From Nematostella vectensis (lineage: Eukaryota; Cnidaria; Anthozoa; Actiniaria; Edwardsiidae): 64,000 nt of DNA. Shown here piece after piece: positions 1 through 11,912 of the stretch (the first letter of the stretch is position 1; each line of letters starts with the position of its first letter). A program made the translations under genes and the position numbers. Location: assembly GCF_932526225.1 (NCBI RefSeq), contig NC_064045.1, positions 6,928,998 to 6,992,997 of the forward strand. The letters are read 5' to 3'. Below the pieces are notes generated by a model. The model did not search any database. It was not told the DNA's origin and was given only the letters and a program-made list of their open reading frames with translations.

Positions 1-818
1 CATAGAAATCCATACAGCTTTTCAGGACTATGCTAGCTCTGTCGACGACGAAACAATAACGTTTCCACTCTTCTGATAAAGACTGAGAGAAAAAAAATAA
101 TGAAAATAATACCGTTACTACTCCTCTGATAAAGACTGAGAGAAAAATAATTATAATAATGACAATAATAACATTTCCACTTTGACGACGGCTACAGCAT
201 CAAGAACTGCGAGCATATTCCAAAACGAATGTTGACGTTTGTGATGGCGCGCGTAGAACGTGAAAATAGGAAAATGCCGTTCAAGATTTGCCGCTGGGGA
301 CGACAACACGCTGTTTATGAGTAATCCCTGAGCTTGCGCGCCGTTCTTGTTGCAGTCATCGTCGTTTTTGCGTAAGACCCCTAAAGACTAGAAGAGTAAC
401 ACAACAATGAGTTGGGATCAAGACGCGAGAGTCCATACCTGTCAACCCCCGAAAATCTCAAGGCTTGAGAATTTTTTTGGAGGGGAGGGGTGGGATATAT
501 TCATTTATTTGGGGGGAGGGGTGGGTTTAACCTTGCAGGCTTTTGCCGTATAGAAAGCTCTCGCGAACAAATCCACTTATAGCTCTCACGAGGGTGTTAG
601 ATAAATAACGCTACGCAAGCGTATTGTTGTTTCAAATATTTTAATATAAAATAGGCAAAATGACGATTTTCTATGGAATAATTTTTCGGAAGCGATAAAA
701 ATCACTAAAAAGCGGGAGATTTGGTGCTCAACGCCGGAGAGCGGGAGAAGGGGTCCAAAATCTTAAGACTCCCGCCTAATGTGGGGGAGTTCACAGGTAT
801 GAGAGTCTGTGCTCTCAC
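1..818. other. Left edge, no gene seen
   Basis: AT-rich non-coding sequence with G-rich stretches near 470-530. By position it is intron or downstream sequence of the leftward I-BAR gene. I could not identify another exon of that gene here. Confidence 0.4.
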
Positions 819-1393
819 CTTTGTACAAGCTTCTCTTCTGAACATCTCTAGCTGTTTCTGGAATATCGTCAGCTGCTCTTCGCACTGAAACAGAGAGGGT
901 ATGAAGACAGAAGGACGGACGGTCGGATAGACGGGCGGACTGACAGACACTGGGGACCTTAAGATTTACACTGACGACGGATAAAACAACGATATAAAAA
1001 GGGGGGATTAAAAAAATGTGTTCGCACTCCAAAAAATAATGTGTTCGCGTTCAACTCCAAACAAGTTTCAATGGTATAGGCAAAGAATAGGCTTAGAAAT
1101 AAATGAAAAAAGAAAACAATAAAGTTTATTCTACAGTAACAAACGCAGTCCTCAAATGACCGTAAAAGTTTTAATTCAAGTCGTGGTTTCGTGGAAAACG
1201 CATGAAATGCATCAGAAGAAGAAAAAACATTTTCACGTACTTCTTTATTGAATTCGCAATCAAATTATATTGTTTTTCGCCGTCGTCGTCCGATTTTCTG
1301 TCCTAGTTTCTTATTGAAGGTCCCTAATCAGACGGACGGACTATCAAAAAGAGGGACGTATGGAAAGACAGACAGATATAGAAAGAGGCAGAT

Positions 1394-1459
<66 letters not shown>

Positions 1460-4400
1460 GGACAGACACAAAGACGGAGACAGGCAAAGAGATGGACGGA
1501 CGGATCAGACGCGTTCAGTGCTTTCACCTGTTTCTCTTTCTCTTCGTATTTCTCAGTCGGTTTCTTTCTCTGACTTTTTTTGCGAATCTTGAGGAGTTCA
1601 TTCTTTGCCTTTTCAACACACTTGAAACAGAACAACAGAAAAAGAATACGTTAACCGAACTAGTTACCGATAAGCATGATAACAGTGTCAACATAACTAG
1701 CTACAGGATAACCACGTCAGCATAACTAGAAACAGCATGTTTATTCGTGCATCTCCACGCCACCATACCAATACAAATCATGATCATGTTTTCAACTACC
1801 TCTGTTTGTGTCTTATTATCCTGTTGGTAATTCTTCTGTACAGACTGGAAAAAGAGCAAGAGAGAATTATATCCTTTATGCTTGAAGTCGCTCCTTAGCC
1901 TAGGGTAACCGCGTAAAATAAATGTAGCAGAAAAACTAGTATAACATACTAAAAATCTAGCCCTCTTGCAGTTGCGAGGAAGACGTACGAACTCTGGTGC
2001 GAGCACTGCAGACGCGCGATCTCTTGGTGCGAGGGCGAGGACTCTAGACGCGCGATCTCTTGGTACGAGGGCGAGGACTCTAGACGCGCGATCTCTTGGT
2101 GCGAGGGCGAGGACTCTAGACGCGCGATCTCTTGGTGCGAGGGCGAGGACTCTAGACGCGCGATCTCTTGGTGCGAGGGCGAGGACTCTAGACGCGCGAT
2201 CTCTTGGTGCGAGGGCGAGGACTCTAGACGCGCGATCTCTTGGTGCGAGGGCGAGGACTCTAGACGCGCGATCTCTTGGTGCGAGGGCGAGGACTCTAGA
2301 CGCGCGATCTCTTGGTGCGAGGGCGAGGACTCTAGACGCGCGATCTCTTGGTGCGAGGGCGAGGACTCTAGACGCGCGATCTCTTGGTGCGAGGGCGAGG
2401 ACTCTTGACGCGCGATCTCTTGGTGCGAGGGCGAGGACTCTAGACGCGCGATCTCTTGGTGCGAGGGCGAGGACTCTAGACGCGCGATCTCTTGGTGCGA
2501 GGGCGAGGACTCTAGACGCGCGATCTCTTGGTGCGAGGGCGAGGACTCTAGACGCGCGATCTCTTCGTGCGAGGGCGAGGACTCCAGACGCGCGATCTCT
2601 TGGTGCGAGGACTCTTGACGCGCGAGTCTTTGTGAGCAGAACGGTCAGGAAATATCTCTTTTGGCTTTACTTTTTTAACTTCCAAAGTCTTACCTTAACA
2701 TATATCTGATCAGATTCCACTAACGAATCTAGTGGGATTACAAAGTCATTCCACATAAACTTTAACTGAAACAACAACAAAAAAATTTGAATTATTTATA
2801 TAGCAGTTTTTACTGCCTATAACCTTAAAACAGACCCAAAATACGCGTAGTAGTAGACAAAAAAAAAAACGAGCACCGGAGCAATGTCACTGTTTATCGA
2901 TGGAATTTTTATGGAATTTTGATGGTATCTTTAAAGACAATTCAAAAGAATTAAGTTTGAGAGAGATGAACGAGTTTAAAAAAAAACTGGTTTTCCACTT
3001 GCCGGACTTATTTTTGACACATGCGCATTGTCAACGGACATGGAAATGTTTACACACTGGTCCATGTGCCTCCAACCTCTCTCTGTTACTGGGCCGCTAT
3101 GTATGGAAGCTACTTCGGCCCAGAAAAACAGAGTCCTTCGAGGCTATGATACAAGTCACGGCCCGGTAAAAGAGATAGACCTTCGAGGGCCTTGGTACAA
3201 GTCACGGCCCGGTAAAAGAGATAGACCTTCGAGGCTTTGGTACAAGTCACGGCCCGGTAAAAGAGATAGACCTTTGAGGCTATGGTACAAGTCACGGCCC
3301 GGTAAAAGAGATAGACCTTCGAGGCTATGGTACAAGTCACGGCCCGGTGAAAGAGATAGACATTCGAGGCTATGGTACAAGTCACGGCCCGGTAAAAGAG
3401 ATAGACCTTCGAGGCTATGGTACAAGTCACGGCCCGGTGAAAGAGATAGACATTCGAGGCTATGGTACAAGTCACGGCCCGGTAAAAGGGATAGACCTTC
3501 GAGGCTTTGGTACAAGTCACGGCCCGGTGAAAGAGATAGACATTCGAGGCTATGGTACAAGTCACGGCCCGGTAAAAGAGATAGACCTTTGAGGCTATGG
3601 TACAAGTCACGGCCCGGTGAAAGAGATAGACATTCGAGGCTATGGTACAAGTCACGGCCCGGTAAGGAAATAGACCTTCGAGGCTATGGTACAAGTCACG
3701 GCCCAGTGAAAGAGATAGACCTTCGAGGCTATGGTACAAGTCACGGCCCGGTAAAAGAGATAGACCTTCGAGGCTATGGTACAAGTCACGGCCCGGTAAA
3801 AAGAGATAGACCTTCGAGGCTTTGGTACAAGTCACGGCCCGGTGAAAGAGATAGAACTTCGAGGCTTTGGTACAAGTCACGGCCCGGTAAAAGAGATAGA
3901 CCTTCGAGGCTTTGGTACAAGTCACGGCCCGGTGAAAGAGATAGAACTTCGAGGCTTTGGTACAAGTCACGGCCCGGTAAAAGAGATAGAACTTCGAGGC
4001 TTTGGTACAAGTCACGGCCCGGTAAAAGAGATAGACCTTCGAGGCTTTGGTACAAGTCACGGCCCGGTGAAAGAGATAGACCTTCGAGGCTATGGTACAA
4101 GTCACGGCCCGGTAAAAGAGATAGAACTTCGAGGCTTTGGTACAAGTCACGGCCCGGTAAAAGAGATAGACCTTCGAGGCTATGGTACAAGTCACGGCCC
4201 GGTAAAAGAGATAGACCTTCGAGGCTATGGTACAAGTCACGGCCTGGTAAAAGAGATAGACCTTCGAGGCTATGGTACAAGTCACGGCCCGGTAAAAGAG
4301 ATAGAACTTCGAGGCTATGGTACAAGCTACCGCGGACCAAGTCACACTTTGACCTTTTTCTATTTCATTTGAGGGGAAAATGTTCATCTTGTGTGAATGC

Positions 4401-7162
4401 ATTGAACTTCATGGTGGGATCTTTACATTTTTACGCAGTAACTTTTTAAACCACAAATAACACAAACTATATATATTATCTCCGTTATTCACGCGTTTGA
4501 AATTTATGGTAATTTATGTGAGCTGCGGATTTCAGTCAACAAAAGGATTTTCGACAATAAGGCGATGATTAAGTTTTCAGAATATTAACCGGGTTCTAGA
4601 AAGACAAGATAAGAAAGAATGTCAATTAAAACACAGAACTTCATCAGCGCGTAGCGTAAAATTACACACACAATATCACCACAGAACGCTTCTTTTAAAC
4701 AATCGATTGGCATACCACAATTATATAAACGAAACGAAATCTATGAAAATAAATGAATATATATAAAAATGAAAGCAACTTTGGTAACTGGTAAACAAAG
4801 TGAGGAACACGTAATTAACTTTCGAAACACCACGCCCCGCTATTAAGGATGATCAAACAATCTCTCTCAGTTCATGCTTTCCCACTTAGTTTATAGAAGG
4901 CCAATGACAGCGAAACAGCAATTCAATAAAATAAAACAGACATCTTCTTCTTTTGATAAGAACAGATAAAGTAGCCGATTTTATAATCAGAACTTGCTAA
5001 AGTACCCCTCTCGCACAGTGCACCCCCCCCCCCCCCCTTCCAATCACCGATTCCTGATCCCTGTTTGTGAGTATTTCAATACAAATACTTCTAATGAAAG
5101 AATCGTACGTTACTCGCGCAGCCCAGGTATTCTTCGTGCGTGCGTGCGACTTCTCAAAGCTCTCTCGACAAGGGGGAATTTGGATACACCGTAAAGCCTG
5201 GGAAAACACACACAACATATCTATTCACAAACAGAGATCAAGACTCTAGAGCATGTCGAGTCACGAAGCCGGAGGATACGTGAGATACTTACGATGTCTG
5301 CTCTTCGAGCCTCCACATCTCTATGAGTAGTGACGATCTCCTCGAGAGCGAGACCTGAAAGAAATGAGAAAGCAGAAATGACAAAGACAACGACGTTACA
5401 CACTTTGTTTTTATAAGAACGTCTAAGTTTCAGTTGAGGCTGAGCTGTTCTTATTTTTAGAGCATTTTAAGGCTGAAAGCGTTCTTATCGATGTTCTTAA
5501 ATTTTCAGTGACCTGAAATCATACACACTAGCTGAGTAAAAACAGAAATACACAAGTCATCAATAACAATGGTATTTTAAGCCGATAGTATGAAATGAGC
5601 ACAATTTGATTCTTAATTTTTAGAGCGACACTCTTATGAAAAAAAAGATTTTGCTGCTATCTGAGCCTCGGCATTTTCTTATTATGTTTTTAAGGCTAAA
5701 TCCCAGGCTGGACGTTCTTATAAAAAAATCTTATAAAAAAAAGAGTGTATCACAAATCTCACGTGTTGACACAAGAAACAACAAGGGGTCAAAACCCAAG
5801 GAGAAACTATTTAAAAAAGATTATCAAGAATTGCTGAACATTGATAACTAATCAGCACTGCAGAGAAGGGAAGCCGAAAAGTGAAAATTGATGACTGAAG
5901 CGAAAGAGTTTATTAAAATGTACATAAGCGCGACGAATTAACATTTTGTTGGCTTTGTATGTTTACACAGCTCGCAGAAAAAAAAACACACTTTAATTTT
6001 ATGTATTGTCAAAACCGTTTTGAATTTGAGGGGTTTTAAACGATGAGAAATAAAAACTTTTGTCATACCGCTAGAGCAAATAAACAACCACAAATTTGAC
6101 TAAACTCATTTCTTTTTTTGCGAAAATATTTTCATCAAATTTTCATCAAAACTTGTAACATTTATATCGGTGTCTCGTACGAAGGGTAGGTAAAAGTGTT
6201 TCTACTTTTGTTGAGATTCTCTAGTGGGTTTTGTCAGTAAAATAACATTCTTTTGGTCTTAAACTGCTTTATTTTGATTGGCATGTCGTGCTCCGTAAAA
6301 TACACATCTACCGTGAAATGGCTTCCTGTATATTGCAGATCACGCAGGAAGCCATTTCACGGCTAATGAACGCCATTCTTCCCCTAAAAAGAATACAAAG
6401 AGATCGATTGTAATTCAGTGAAAGAATGCTATTGCAACAGTTCGCACAAAAGAGACTCGTATATGACACATATTTTGAAGTTAATCGAGCATTCAGTCGG
6501 ATATTTCGCCTTGTTTAGAGTGCTTGTATTGGTATGGGCTGGGAGAGTTTTGAAAAACGCGTTCGACGATGCCTTCAAATTTCGATACACAATTTAGCAA
6601 TGTAGGTTTGAAGTAGCTAAAATTCGACATCATTCGTCACAAAGCCCAGAATGTTCAAGTTACCACCAAATCAAACCTTAAATACCCAGAACAAACATAA
6701 AGTTAATAAAAATTCCATGAGAGTGTATTCTAGAACCATAAAGTTCATATTTCCCTGGAGTGTTTTAACACTTCAGGATAATATACTTACCAAGAGGTTT
6801 AGCAGGTCCTTTGGACGAGCTAGCCATTTGAGAGAGTTTTGCTAAGGCTTGTTGAAATGCTAATGAAGAACTAGACACGTCTGTGAAGTAATAATAATAA
6901 ACTAGTTAAATTCTACCTTCCACTATACCCCACAAGACAAATCAGTAACACAACAACACACACTTACTCTGAAGAGATTTATAATACTGCTTTGAGGCTG
7001 CGGCTACTTCTTTTAAAACCGGCGATAAATCAAGAATATTCTGTAGAGAGTCAAGGGGCCGTGTTAAGGGAAGACTTGTAATGGTGTGTGGTGGCGAGAA
7101 GACCTTACCTGGTAAGTCCCGCATATCGTAGAGTGGAGCTCTTCCGCGCTATGCCCATCCAT
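819..7162 (-). CDS. I-BAR (IMD) domain protein, BAIAP2/IRSp53-like, 5' part only
   Basis: I rebuilt five minus-strand exons: 7109-7162 (start ATG at 7162), 6968-7040, 6791-6880, 5293-5354 and 819-884. All have AG/GT borders and phases that join (345 nt, 115 codons). The protein starts MDGHSAEELHSTICGTYQ. It then follows the I-BAR pattern: a proline-leucine helix, a tyrosine-rich helix, then SLAFQQALAKLSQMA, a loop with KG..KPLG, and LALEEIVTTHRDVEARRAD. From memory this matches the start of the IRSp53 IMD (EEMH, Y..IM, F.ALVKM.ELAS, LG, HR). MTSS1 is the alternative. I-BAR proteins bind PIP2 membranes and F-actin and drive filopodia. The fifth exon (22 codons, CEEQLTIFQKQLEMF) fits by phase and helical character but is less certain, because it lies 4.4 kb further on across two minisatellites. 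The rest of the IMD and any SH3 domain are outside the window. No upstream 5'UTR exon was identified. Confidence 0.68.
1385..1460. repeat. GACA tetranucleotide microsatellite
   Basis: Near-uninterrupted run of the 4-bp unit CAGA/GACA, roughly 18 copies, flanked by degenerate copies. It lies in the large intron of the I-BAR gene. The ORFs across it are simply the repeat read in frame. Confidence 0.95.
1995..2624. repeat. 36-bp minisatellite, about 17 copies
   Basis: Head-to-tail 36-bp unit containing GACTCTAGACGCGCGATCTC followed by TTGGTGCGAGGGCGAG. Copies are nearly identical and vary at one or two positions. The unit is GC-rich with several CpG sites, unlike its AT-rich surroundings. Because 36 is divisible by 3, the plus strand reads as a 12-residue peptide repeat (DARSLGARARTL). 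This is probably not a gene. Confidence 0.95.
3140..4335. repeat. 45-bp minisatellite, about 26 copies
   Basis: Tandem 45-bp unit with core TACAAGTCACGGCCCGGT followed by AAAAGAGATAGAC and TTCGAGGCT. Variant positions (GGTAAAA/GGTGAAA, GACCTTC/GACATTC/GAACTTC, CTATGG/CTTTGG) recur in alternating patterns, which points to duplication of blocks larger than one unit. Length changes near 3660 and 3798 shift the frame. Both strands are open over hundreds of codons only because the unit is a multiple of 3 and lacks stops. Confidence 0.95.
5408..5728. mobile_element. MITE-like element, TIR TTTTTATAAGAACGTC
   Basis: Left end TTTTTATAAGAACGTCTAA is mirrored at the right end by GACGTTCTTATAAAAA. The interior has no ORF. 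A related copy with the same ends and internal phrase (TATCTGAGCCTCGGCAT) lies at 35753-36071. It sits in an intron of the I-BAR gene. Confidence 0.75.
6311..6362. repeat. Perfect 18-bp hairpin, 16-nt loop
   Basis: Arms 6311-6328 and 6345-6362 are exact reverse complements (CCGTGAAATGGCTTCCTG). It lies in the I-BAR gene intron between 5354 and 6791. It could be a fold-back remnant or a small-RNA hairpin; nothing else in the sequence decides. Confidence 0.85.
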
Positions 7163-8860
7163 TGTTCCTAGCAAGGAGTTCAAAAGAGCTGTAGAATCAG
7201 GCCAAATAATGACATTAGTTGGCTAACCTAGAACGTGCCATAACCTGAGCGATGTTTTACCGGAGTCTCGTTCCGGTGCCAATAAGTAAGAGATTACATT
7301 TGGAAGGGTTACAAAGCGCGGTACGCGCGAAACCCGGCAACCACCGCGTGCACCCCAAGCACACGTGAGATAAAGCTTATGAAACATTTATTTTTATTAT
7401 TGCAAAATACCACGTGTGAGAAAGCATTTCGATCGGCTAAGTCAAGGAAGGTATTCTAAAGTATTTTCTTTTAAGTTTGCAAATGAAGTATTATGCCTTG
7501 TTTTTAGATGACTATATCAATCGTATAATTTTCATTCCAATTAGAAATTTCTCTTTCTTGGAATAAAAACAACAACAAAGGTGTGGCTGATCACGGCTCT
7601 TTAATAAGAGCACACTTGTGAGTGCAGAGGAGCTAGAAGGCTCCGTTGATAGGTAACAAAAAACGTCGAAGAGACAGTAAACTGCTCGATTAATTACTGA
7701 ATAAAACAGTAAAAGTACAATAATTATTTAAAATCGAATCGTTTTATTATATTTTTGAATAGCCTTTCGAAGAGTGAGTCTTGCAAAGACTAGGTTACGG
7801 TTTAAAGAATGTCGATCAACCACTACTTAATTATTGTTTAAAATTGAAAAACCCATATGTTTATTTGCAAGAAAACTTTAGAATAGCCACCCATGATTGA
7901 AGTTTAATAACTTATTAACGATATTTTATTGAAAGTATCCCAGTCACTGGCTTGAATTCGCCGTTGGAAATGGGTTCTTTTAGTGAGTCGGTATTGTGCG
8001 GTAGCGTAAAATGGCGGTGTGATTGGCCTTTAACCGGATTCTACACAAAGCTTTACAGTCTTACCTGTTTCTCGCATCGTATGGGCGGAAATTCTGAGGT
8101 TTCCTGTTCAGGGTTTCCTGCTTGCTCTGTTCTCCACTTGGCGGATCAGTGAGATCTGCTGCTAGCTGTGCAAACACCGTGTAATATAGTTCACGGAGTC
8201 CAAGTATTTATTGTCGCGTAACTTGGCTACGAACAAGGAGGCGAATTCTAGATGGCACAACTGAAGACTTGATTATCTCGTATCGCTCGTCTGAAAAGAT
8301 ATCCTTCCTGAAATAGCGCAATCGGGGGCGATTAGACCGCTAGTGGTGACTGGCCTTCACCTTGCACCAGTGTGTGATTTAATTTAATTTGATTATCGTT
8401 ATTTGTTATCGAGCGGTGATCTACCAAACGTTTCTTTAACGACTCACAAATGCTATTCCATTTTCCCTTTAATCCACTCTGTACTCCATGTTTATTCTGT
8501 CACATTCCATAGCATTTCTTTATTCGATTCGATTCCATTTCATCCCATTATTTTGCTTATTTTTCCAATTGTTGTGGCTGTCTTGGAACTAACTTTAGTG
8601 GGCATATCCTGAAGATGTCGATAATTTTCTCTTAGAGTGTTTTCTAAACTAAAATATTGATAGCTCAAGCATCCAGATAAGTCGAGATTTCTAAATTTAG
8701 TTCTAGTTATTTTAAGATCAGGAATAAATTGATTTTTATATTAACATTTATATTTCCCTTATTCTGTTTGTATAAATTTAGATCATATTAATCGATCGGT
8801 GTCTCATCATACGTGAACACACACTACTGTACACTGAGAATCTAAATACAGAAATGTCTC
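7163..8860. other. Region upstream of the I-BAR start codon
   Basis: Presumed 5'UTR, promoter or 5' intron of the minus-strand I-BAR gene. An acceptor-like TTCTACAG sits at 7189-7196, so the coding exon may extend 26 nt further upstream as UTR (to 7188). I see no coding exon or clear TATA box. Confidence 0.35.
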
Positions 8861-8869
8861 GGTCACCAA

Positions 8870-9235
8870 GCTATTCCCTTACCCTTCCCTCTTTCGGCTT
8901 ACTTCACCACAGTTATCCCGTCCCCCTCTCTTCTTTCAGCTTACTTCACCACAGCCACCAGCCCTCCTTCCCCCTTACAGAGTACTGTGCTTTACCACAG
9001 TCATCCCGTCACCCTCCCATTCACCACAGCCATCCCGTCCCCCCCCTTCCGTCTTTCAGTATACTTCACCACAGGCATCCTGTCCCCCTTCCTTTTTAAT
9101 AAGCTAATTTCACCACAGCCACCCCTCACCCTTCTTCTCTCACTTTACTTCACCACAGCCATCTCGTCCCTTTCCCTTTTCACCACACCCCCTTTGCCCT
9201 TTTGAGCACACTTCACCACAGCCCTCCCGTCCCCC
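8870..9235. repeat. Degenerate pyrimidine-rich tandem repeat
   Basis: About eight to nine irregular copies of a phrase built on CTTCACCACAGCCATCCCGT followed by CCCCCTT. Spacing is uneven, roughly 30-50 bp. It is strongly strand-asymmetric, with C and T on the plus strand. The ORFs here are the repeat read through. Confidence 0.85.
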
Positions 9236-9240
9236 TTTCT

Positions 9241-10029
9241 TGGGCGAAAAAAAACAATGCATAAAACAAATATTTGAAAAATTCAATTTAGATATTTCTA
9301 TTTTTGTGGGAATTTTAATTTGAGATAAGTAGAGTCCACTTGACCTTTGGGAGAGTTTATCGCACTTGCTTACGTACGAAATACAATAGTAACTGGTAAC
9401 ATTACCGCCGGAGATTCTTCTAGAAATCGTCCGAAGTTTAGCTTAGTGCAAAAATTAAACAGTCCAAGCTTCTTGCCATTTGCCAAGTGGATTCCAAAAG
9501 AGCATACATTAGAAAAAGATAGATGAGTCTCATCTAATAAAACTAACCAGAACTGATTTGGTGCCATTGTGTGACAAATTGTAAATAGTCATTTGATTCT
9601 ATGATTGTAATATGGGAGGGGGTGTGTGAGAGTAGAGATAGAGCAGCGTGTGAGTAAAGAACACGAGACAAGACAAGCGAGGAGAGAGAGATAAGTGAAC
9701 ACTTTTTATACTCTTACTACTTGATTACAGAAGAATCAATATCAATCAAAACCTGAGATCTTAGTGTATAGGCAGGTTCCGTACAAAACTACGCCACGAA
9801 ACAGATTCGCCTGTGGTTCAAGGTGTTTTTAATCAACCCGCGATGTGTCACCAGGAGAGCAAAGGCTTCTACCCAGGTTTAGAAGGAGATCACTACTGTT
9901 TTTCAAACCATGTTACAGATCTTTAACCATAACTATTAGCCATAGAAAATCTTAGTCGTTATCTCACTTCTTCTAATGGACGATAAAGATAAGGGTTTTA
10001 CTGATAAGTCTGAAAGGGTTACTTCTGGT
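9241..10029. other. Intergenic, nothing recognised
   Basis: AT-rich sequence with no ORF of coding character and no repeat structure that I could identify. Confidence 0.4.
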
Positions 10030-10381
10030 CAGGCGCGTTTACATGGGAAGCGCACCCCTCCCTCTCCCCCCCCCCCCCCCTTCGGCCCTTGGTGGCCAAA
10101 AAGTGGGTTATTTCTTATTTCAGGAATCTTCAAATACTAGGTTTTTTTCCATATGATTCCTATAGCGGCGCACCCACCCCCCCCCCCCCCCCACCGGCCC
10201 TTGGTGGCCAAAAAGTGGGTTATTTCTTATTAAGGAATCTTCAAATACTATGCTTTTTCCGTATGATTCCTATAGCGGCGCACCCCCCACCGGCCCTTGG
10301 TGGCCAAAAAAGGTTATTTCTTTTTAAGGAATCTTCAAATACTATGCATTTTCCATATGATTCCTATAGCGGCGCACCCCC

Positions 10382-10412
<31 letters not shown>

Positions 10413-10642
10413 CGGCCCTTGGTGGCCAAAAAAGGTTATTTCTTATTAAGGAATCTTCAAATACTATGTTTTTTCCATATGATTCCTATAGCGGCGCACC
10501 CCCCCCCCCCCCCCCCACAACGGCCCTTGGTGGCCAAAAAAGGTTATTTCTTTTTAAGGAATCTTCAAATACTATGCTTTTTCCATATGATTCCTATGAC
10601 GACGCACCCCCCCTCACTCAGCCAATCCTGGGTACACGCCTG
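10030..10642. mobile_element. MITE-like element with five internal tandem copies and poly-C tracts
   Basis: The left end CAGGCGCGTTTACATGGG and the right end GGGTACACGCCTG are imperfect inverted repeats. Between them a unit of about 90-120 bp occurs five times. It contains GGCCCTTGGTGGCCAAAAA, a GGAATCTTCAAATACTATG phrase and CCTATAGCGGCGCACC, and each copy ends in a C run of different length. The 49103-49447 element has similar ends. Confidence 0.7.
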
Positions 10643-11912
10643 CTGGTGATGTAAGCCAAGAAAAAGTAAGTCAGGGATAGCGGAGAGAGGGGAGGGGAGG
10701 GGGGACGCGTGTGAGAAGGGCATCCCACATTGCCCATAGCGCATCATTATTACAAATGCGTAAGCGCGGCTCTAATTAATTTTCGGTTCCTATCTAGAAC
10801 GCAGGTGCAACTGAACTGACATGCTTGAATGCGATTGTGGTTGGCTGGCCGATTCTCACTTGTGCTTCGCTTGTAATGTGGTTGCTTTTGGGTTCTAAAC
10901 TAAGCGTAGTCTTAAATTGTCCGATACCAAATGACCAAAAAACAAAAAAGAATAATCCATTAGTAGTCCCACTTAACAGATGAAGGATGAATTGTCAAAT
11001 TGTTCACTGTATGTCAAGGTGTGACCATGGAAACAGCCGTAGATAAGTAACCAAGAAGAATACTCATTGGTTAATATGTACACACGTGCTTCGGCAATAT
11101 TGGGTTGTTAATTGTTTTTCTTTTGGGAAACTTCGCATTTAATTCACGAAAAGGCACTTTTTCTTAGTTTTTCTTCTTTCTCTCTTCGATACAAGTAAAA
11201 GATTTCACGGAACAGCGGCCAAAGTCCCTGCTATGGCCAAACTCTCTGGACATATACCACAAACTAACAAAGTTGTTGATTTTGCAATTCGTTTTAATGA
11301 TGCATGCATGAATCCTCTTCAACATTTGTCTTTCTCTCTTTCAATAATAATGTGCTCCTAGCTTCAGCATCGCCCATGTCTTTATCAAGAAACAATGATT
11401 ACATCCTCGTCCCGCGGCCATTTTAAGGCTGTGTTTATGCTACATTTTACTTGATGCAATAGCAATGTTCCATGTTCCATAAGCTAAGGGCAACTGTCAA
11501 ATTGTGTCATCAGACAGAAAATGGCAAAGGCCACATCTAGGTCCGCGCGTCAAGCGTGGGCAGTGAGAAAGATACCCTTGTTTAATATCGTATCGAGAAT
11601 AATCCGTCCCTCAAAGAGACTCTATTGTTACCAGCTAAGAGACCGAACCCTTGAAATCCGCTTAGCCAAATCGCAATTAAAAAGCTTGGGTAAAATCAAA
11701 TTAACTTATGACAATAAATTGGCTATTTGTATTTAGTCTGGAAGAATCAAGTGACCAAATAATATTGAAAAGTCGTGCGTCTTTTAGATGGCCTTTCATG
11801 TTATTAATTTCTAACGCCTTTCTTTCTCTAACAAAGGATAATCTATTCTTCAGGTAACCTGTTATATATACACAGAATTATTATTTGAGTTCACGTACAT
11901 CAATGCGCCAAA
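10643..11912. other. Intergenic, no supported gene
   Basis: It includes a purine-rich patch near 10675-10705. A 71-aa plus-strand ORF at 11521-11736 (basic, leucine-rich) shows no recognisable domain and no splice partners, so I do not call it a gene. Confidence 0.35.

Noticed and set aside
1701-2006. 101-codon minus ORF beside the 36-bp array
   Set aside because: No family, no splice context, and it lies inside the I-BAR intron.
3028-4449. 473- and 430-codon ORFs over the 45-bp array
   Set aside because: Repeat-derived in several frames on both strands, broken by indels, with no splice or promoter context.
10089-10649. 186-codon proline-rich ORF
   Set aside because: Produced by poly-C tracts and the five-copy MITE unit.
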